A model generated the notes under the pieces. It worked only from the letters and a program-made list of their open reading frames with translations, did not search any database and was not told the origin of the DNA. A stretch of 64,000 nt of DNA from Cardiocondyla obscurior (taxonomy: Eukaryota > Arthropoda > Insecta > Hymenoptera > Formicidae): the NCBI RefSeq assembly GCF_019399895.1, contig NC_091882.1:372001-436000 (forward strand), written 5' to 3'. Below, one piece after another: positions 63,001-64,000 of this stretch. The first letter of the stretch is position 1; every line of letters starts with the position of its first letter. A program made the translations under genes and the position numbers.

Positions 63001-64000
63001 ACCTCTACACGATTTAACGCGTTATAAAAAATTGTATATGCTAAATATTAATTGCAAATTGAATTAATACCGAATTTCAAAACCTTCTTAACAACTAACG
63101 TTTAATCTCGTTTCTTTTCTTTTTTTTAATTACTAGAACAAACCTTGCGCACGCTTCGAAGATATATAAAATCGCCAAAAAGTATAAGTTAGAAACTGTT
63201 GGACGTGTTACGTTTGATAAGAACCTCAGGTAATTTCGGCCCATGCGATTTGCCATGCCGTCGCTTTAAGCCCTACAATTACGTCAACTCCATTTCGCGA
63301 AAGTGCCGATGCATAACGTAATGTTGTATCAACCTTCCCTCCTTGTAATCCCCTTGTTTGCAATTCATAATAATTACTTAAAGCGCATGCAAATTACACC
63401 TCAACGTATATGATTACGAATTCATGTAGGTGACCGAAAGCGAGAGAAATTAAAAATGTACTCGCGTTTCCACAATTACGCGGTTTCAGCGTTAAATGTG
63501 AAACGAATCTGTCGAAATTCCTGTTCGCGTTTAAAATGGAAGGGAAAACACCGAATAAATGCCCGCAGCTCTATCTGGAGATCATTACACGGGCGTGTGT
63601 TCATTATAGTAGTGTGTCGCGGTCGACTAGTTGTATCATTATACGAGGGCGTGAATGTTTGCGAAGAGAGATAAGGAGCTTCCCTTGCACGACGAACTTG
63701 GACGGACTTGTTACAGGATATAATTTGATCTTTACGCTTAATTAGTATGATAAACCTAATTACAGCGAATATTTATTAGTTATCATTTATTAATCATCGT
63801 ACGAGAAATGGAAAAAGAGATACAGGAGATCGATACATCACGATTGATAAAAGATATAAATTTTTGATAAATGAATAAAAATTAAATTATCTCAATATTA
63901 TACGATCGACGTGATTATCTTAAATATCAGGTCGGGCAATCACGAGTTAATGAACCGTTGGCGAAATCGGTGATCGGCGGAGGTGCGAAAGCCGCCCGGT
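63001..64000. other. Non-coding stretch, no gene recognised
   Basis: AT-rich with small CpG-containing patches. Two overlapping plus-strand frames of about 70 codons (63456-63745) lack domains. Confidence 0.6.

Overview
This window looks like insect nuclear DNA. I infer a hymenopteran, most likely an ant, from the mixture of AT-rich stretches and unusually CpG-rich islands, the many long poly-A/poly-T tracts and microsatellites, the short GT-AG introns and the absence of any prokaryotic gene organisation. Almost the whole window is intronic or intergenic. The open frames of 60-200 codons scattered through it have no recognisable domains, are often pyrimidine-tract translations, and mostly lack a convincing start, so I do not annotate them as genes.

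The one protein-coding gene I can defend lies on the + strand. Two exons at 46605-46745 and 47757-47930 have clean acceptor and donor sites and matching phase-1 boundaries, and are separated by a 1,011-nt intron. Joined, they encode one complete immunoglobulin domain of about 105 residues. It closely resembles the N-terminal Ig domain of the nephrin / sticks-and-stones / hibris branch of the irre cell recognition module. The rest of the protein is not seen, so the gene runs out of the window at least on the 3' side. A weak candidate for its signal-peptide exon, with the required phase-1 donor, lies 45 kb upstream at 1772-1856. If that is correct, about 45 kb of the window is a single first intron.

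The second notable element is on the - strand. A spliced-looking cassette (a longer exon, a ~110-nt intron, a 44-nt exon, consensus splice sites) occurs twice in the same orientation, 44.5 kb apart, at 17043-17521 and 61598-62020. Next to the second copy is a related third exon (62128-62232) and a further donor (62304), preceded by a CpG-rich stretch with a near-perfect 26-bp palindrome centred on CACGTG. Together these suggest an unannotated, probably non-coding, minus-strand transcript or a dispersed intron-containing repeat family. If transcription runs on toward lower coordinates it would be antisense to the Ig gene.

Layout: 1-5.5 kb, mixed CpG-rich and pyrimidine-rich sequence with the candidate leader exon; 5.5-13 kb, AT-rich sequence ending in a perfect 31-bp hairpin (12980-13047); 13-17 kb, nothing recognised; 17.0-17.5 kb, cassette copy A; 17.5-46.6 kb, non-coding sequence with GC-rich islands near 20.2 and 32 kb and a possible foldback element near 33.3 kb; 46.6-47.9 kb, the Ig exons; 47.9-61.6 kb, non-coding sequence with small duplications and palindromes; 61.6-63.0 kb, cassette copy B and its putative promoter; 63-64 kb, nothing recognised.
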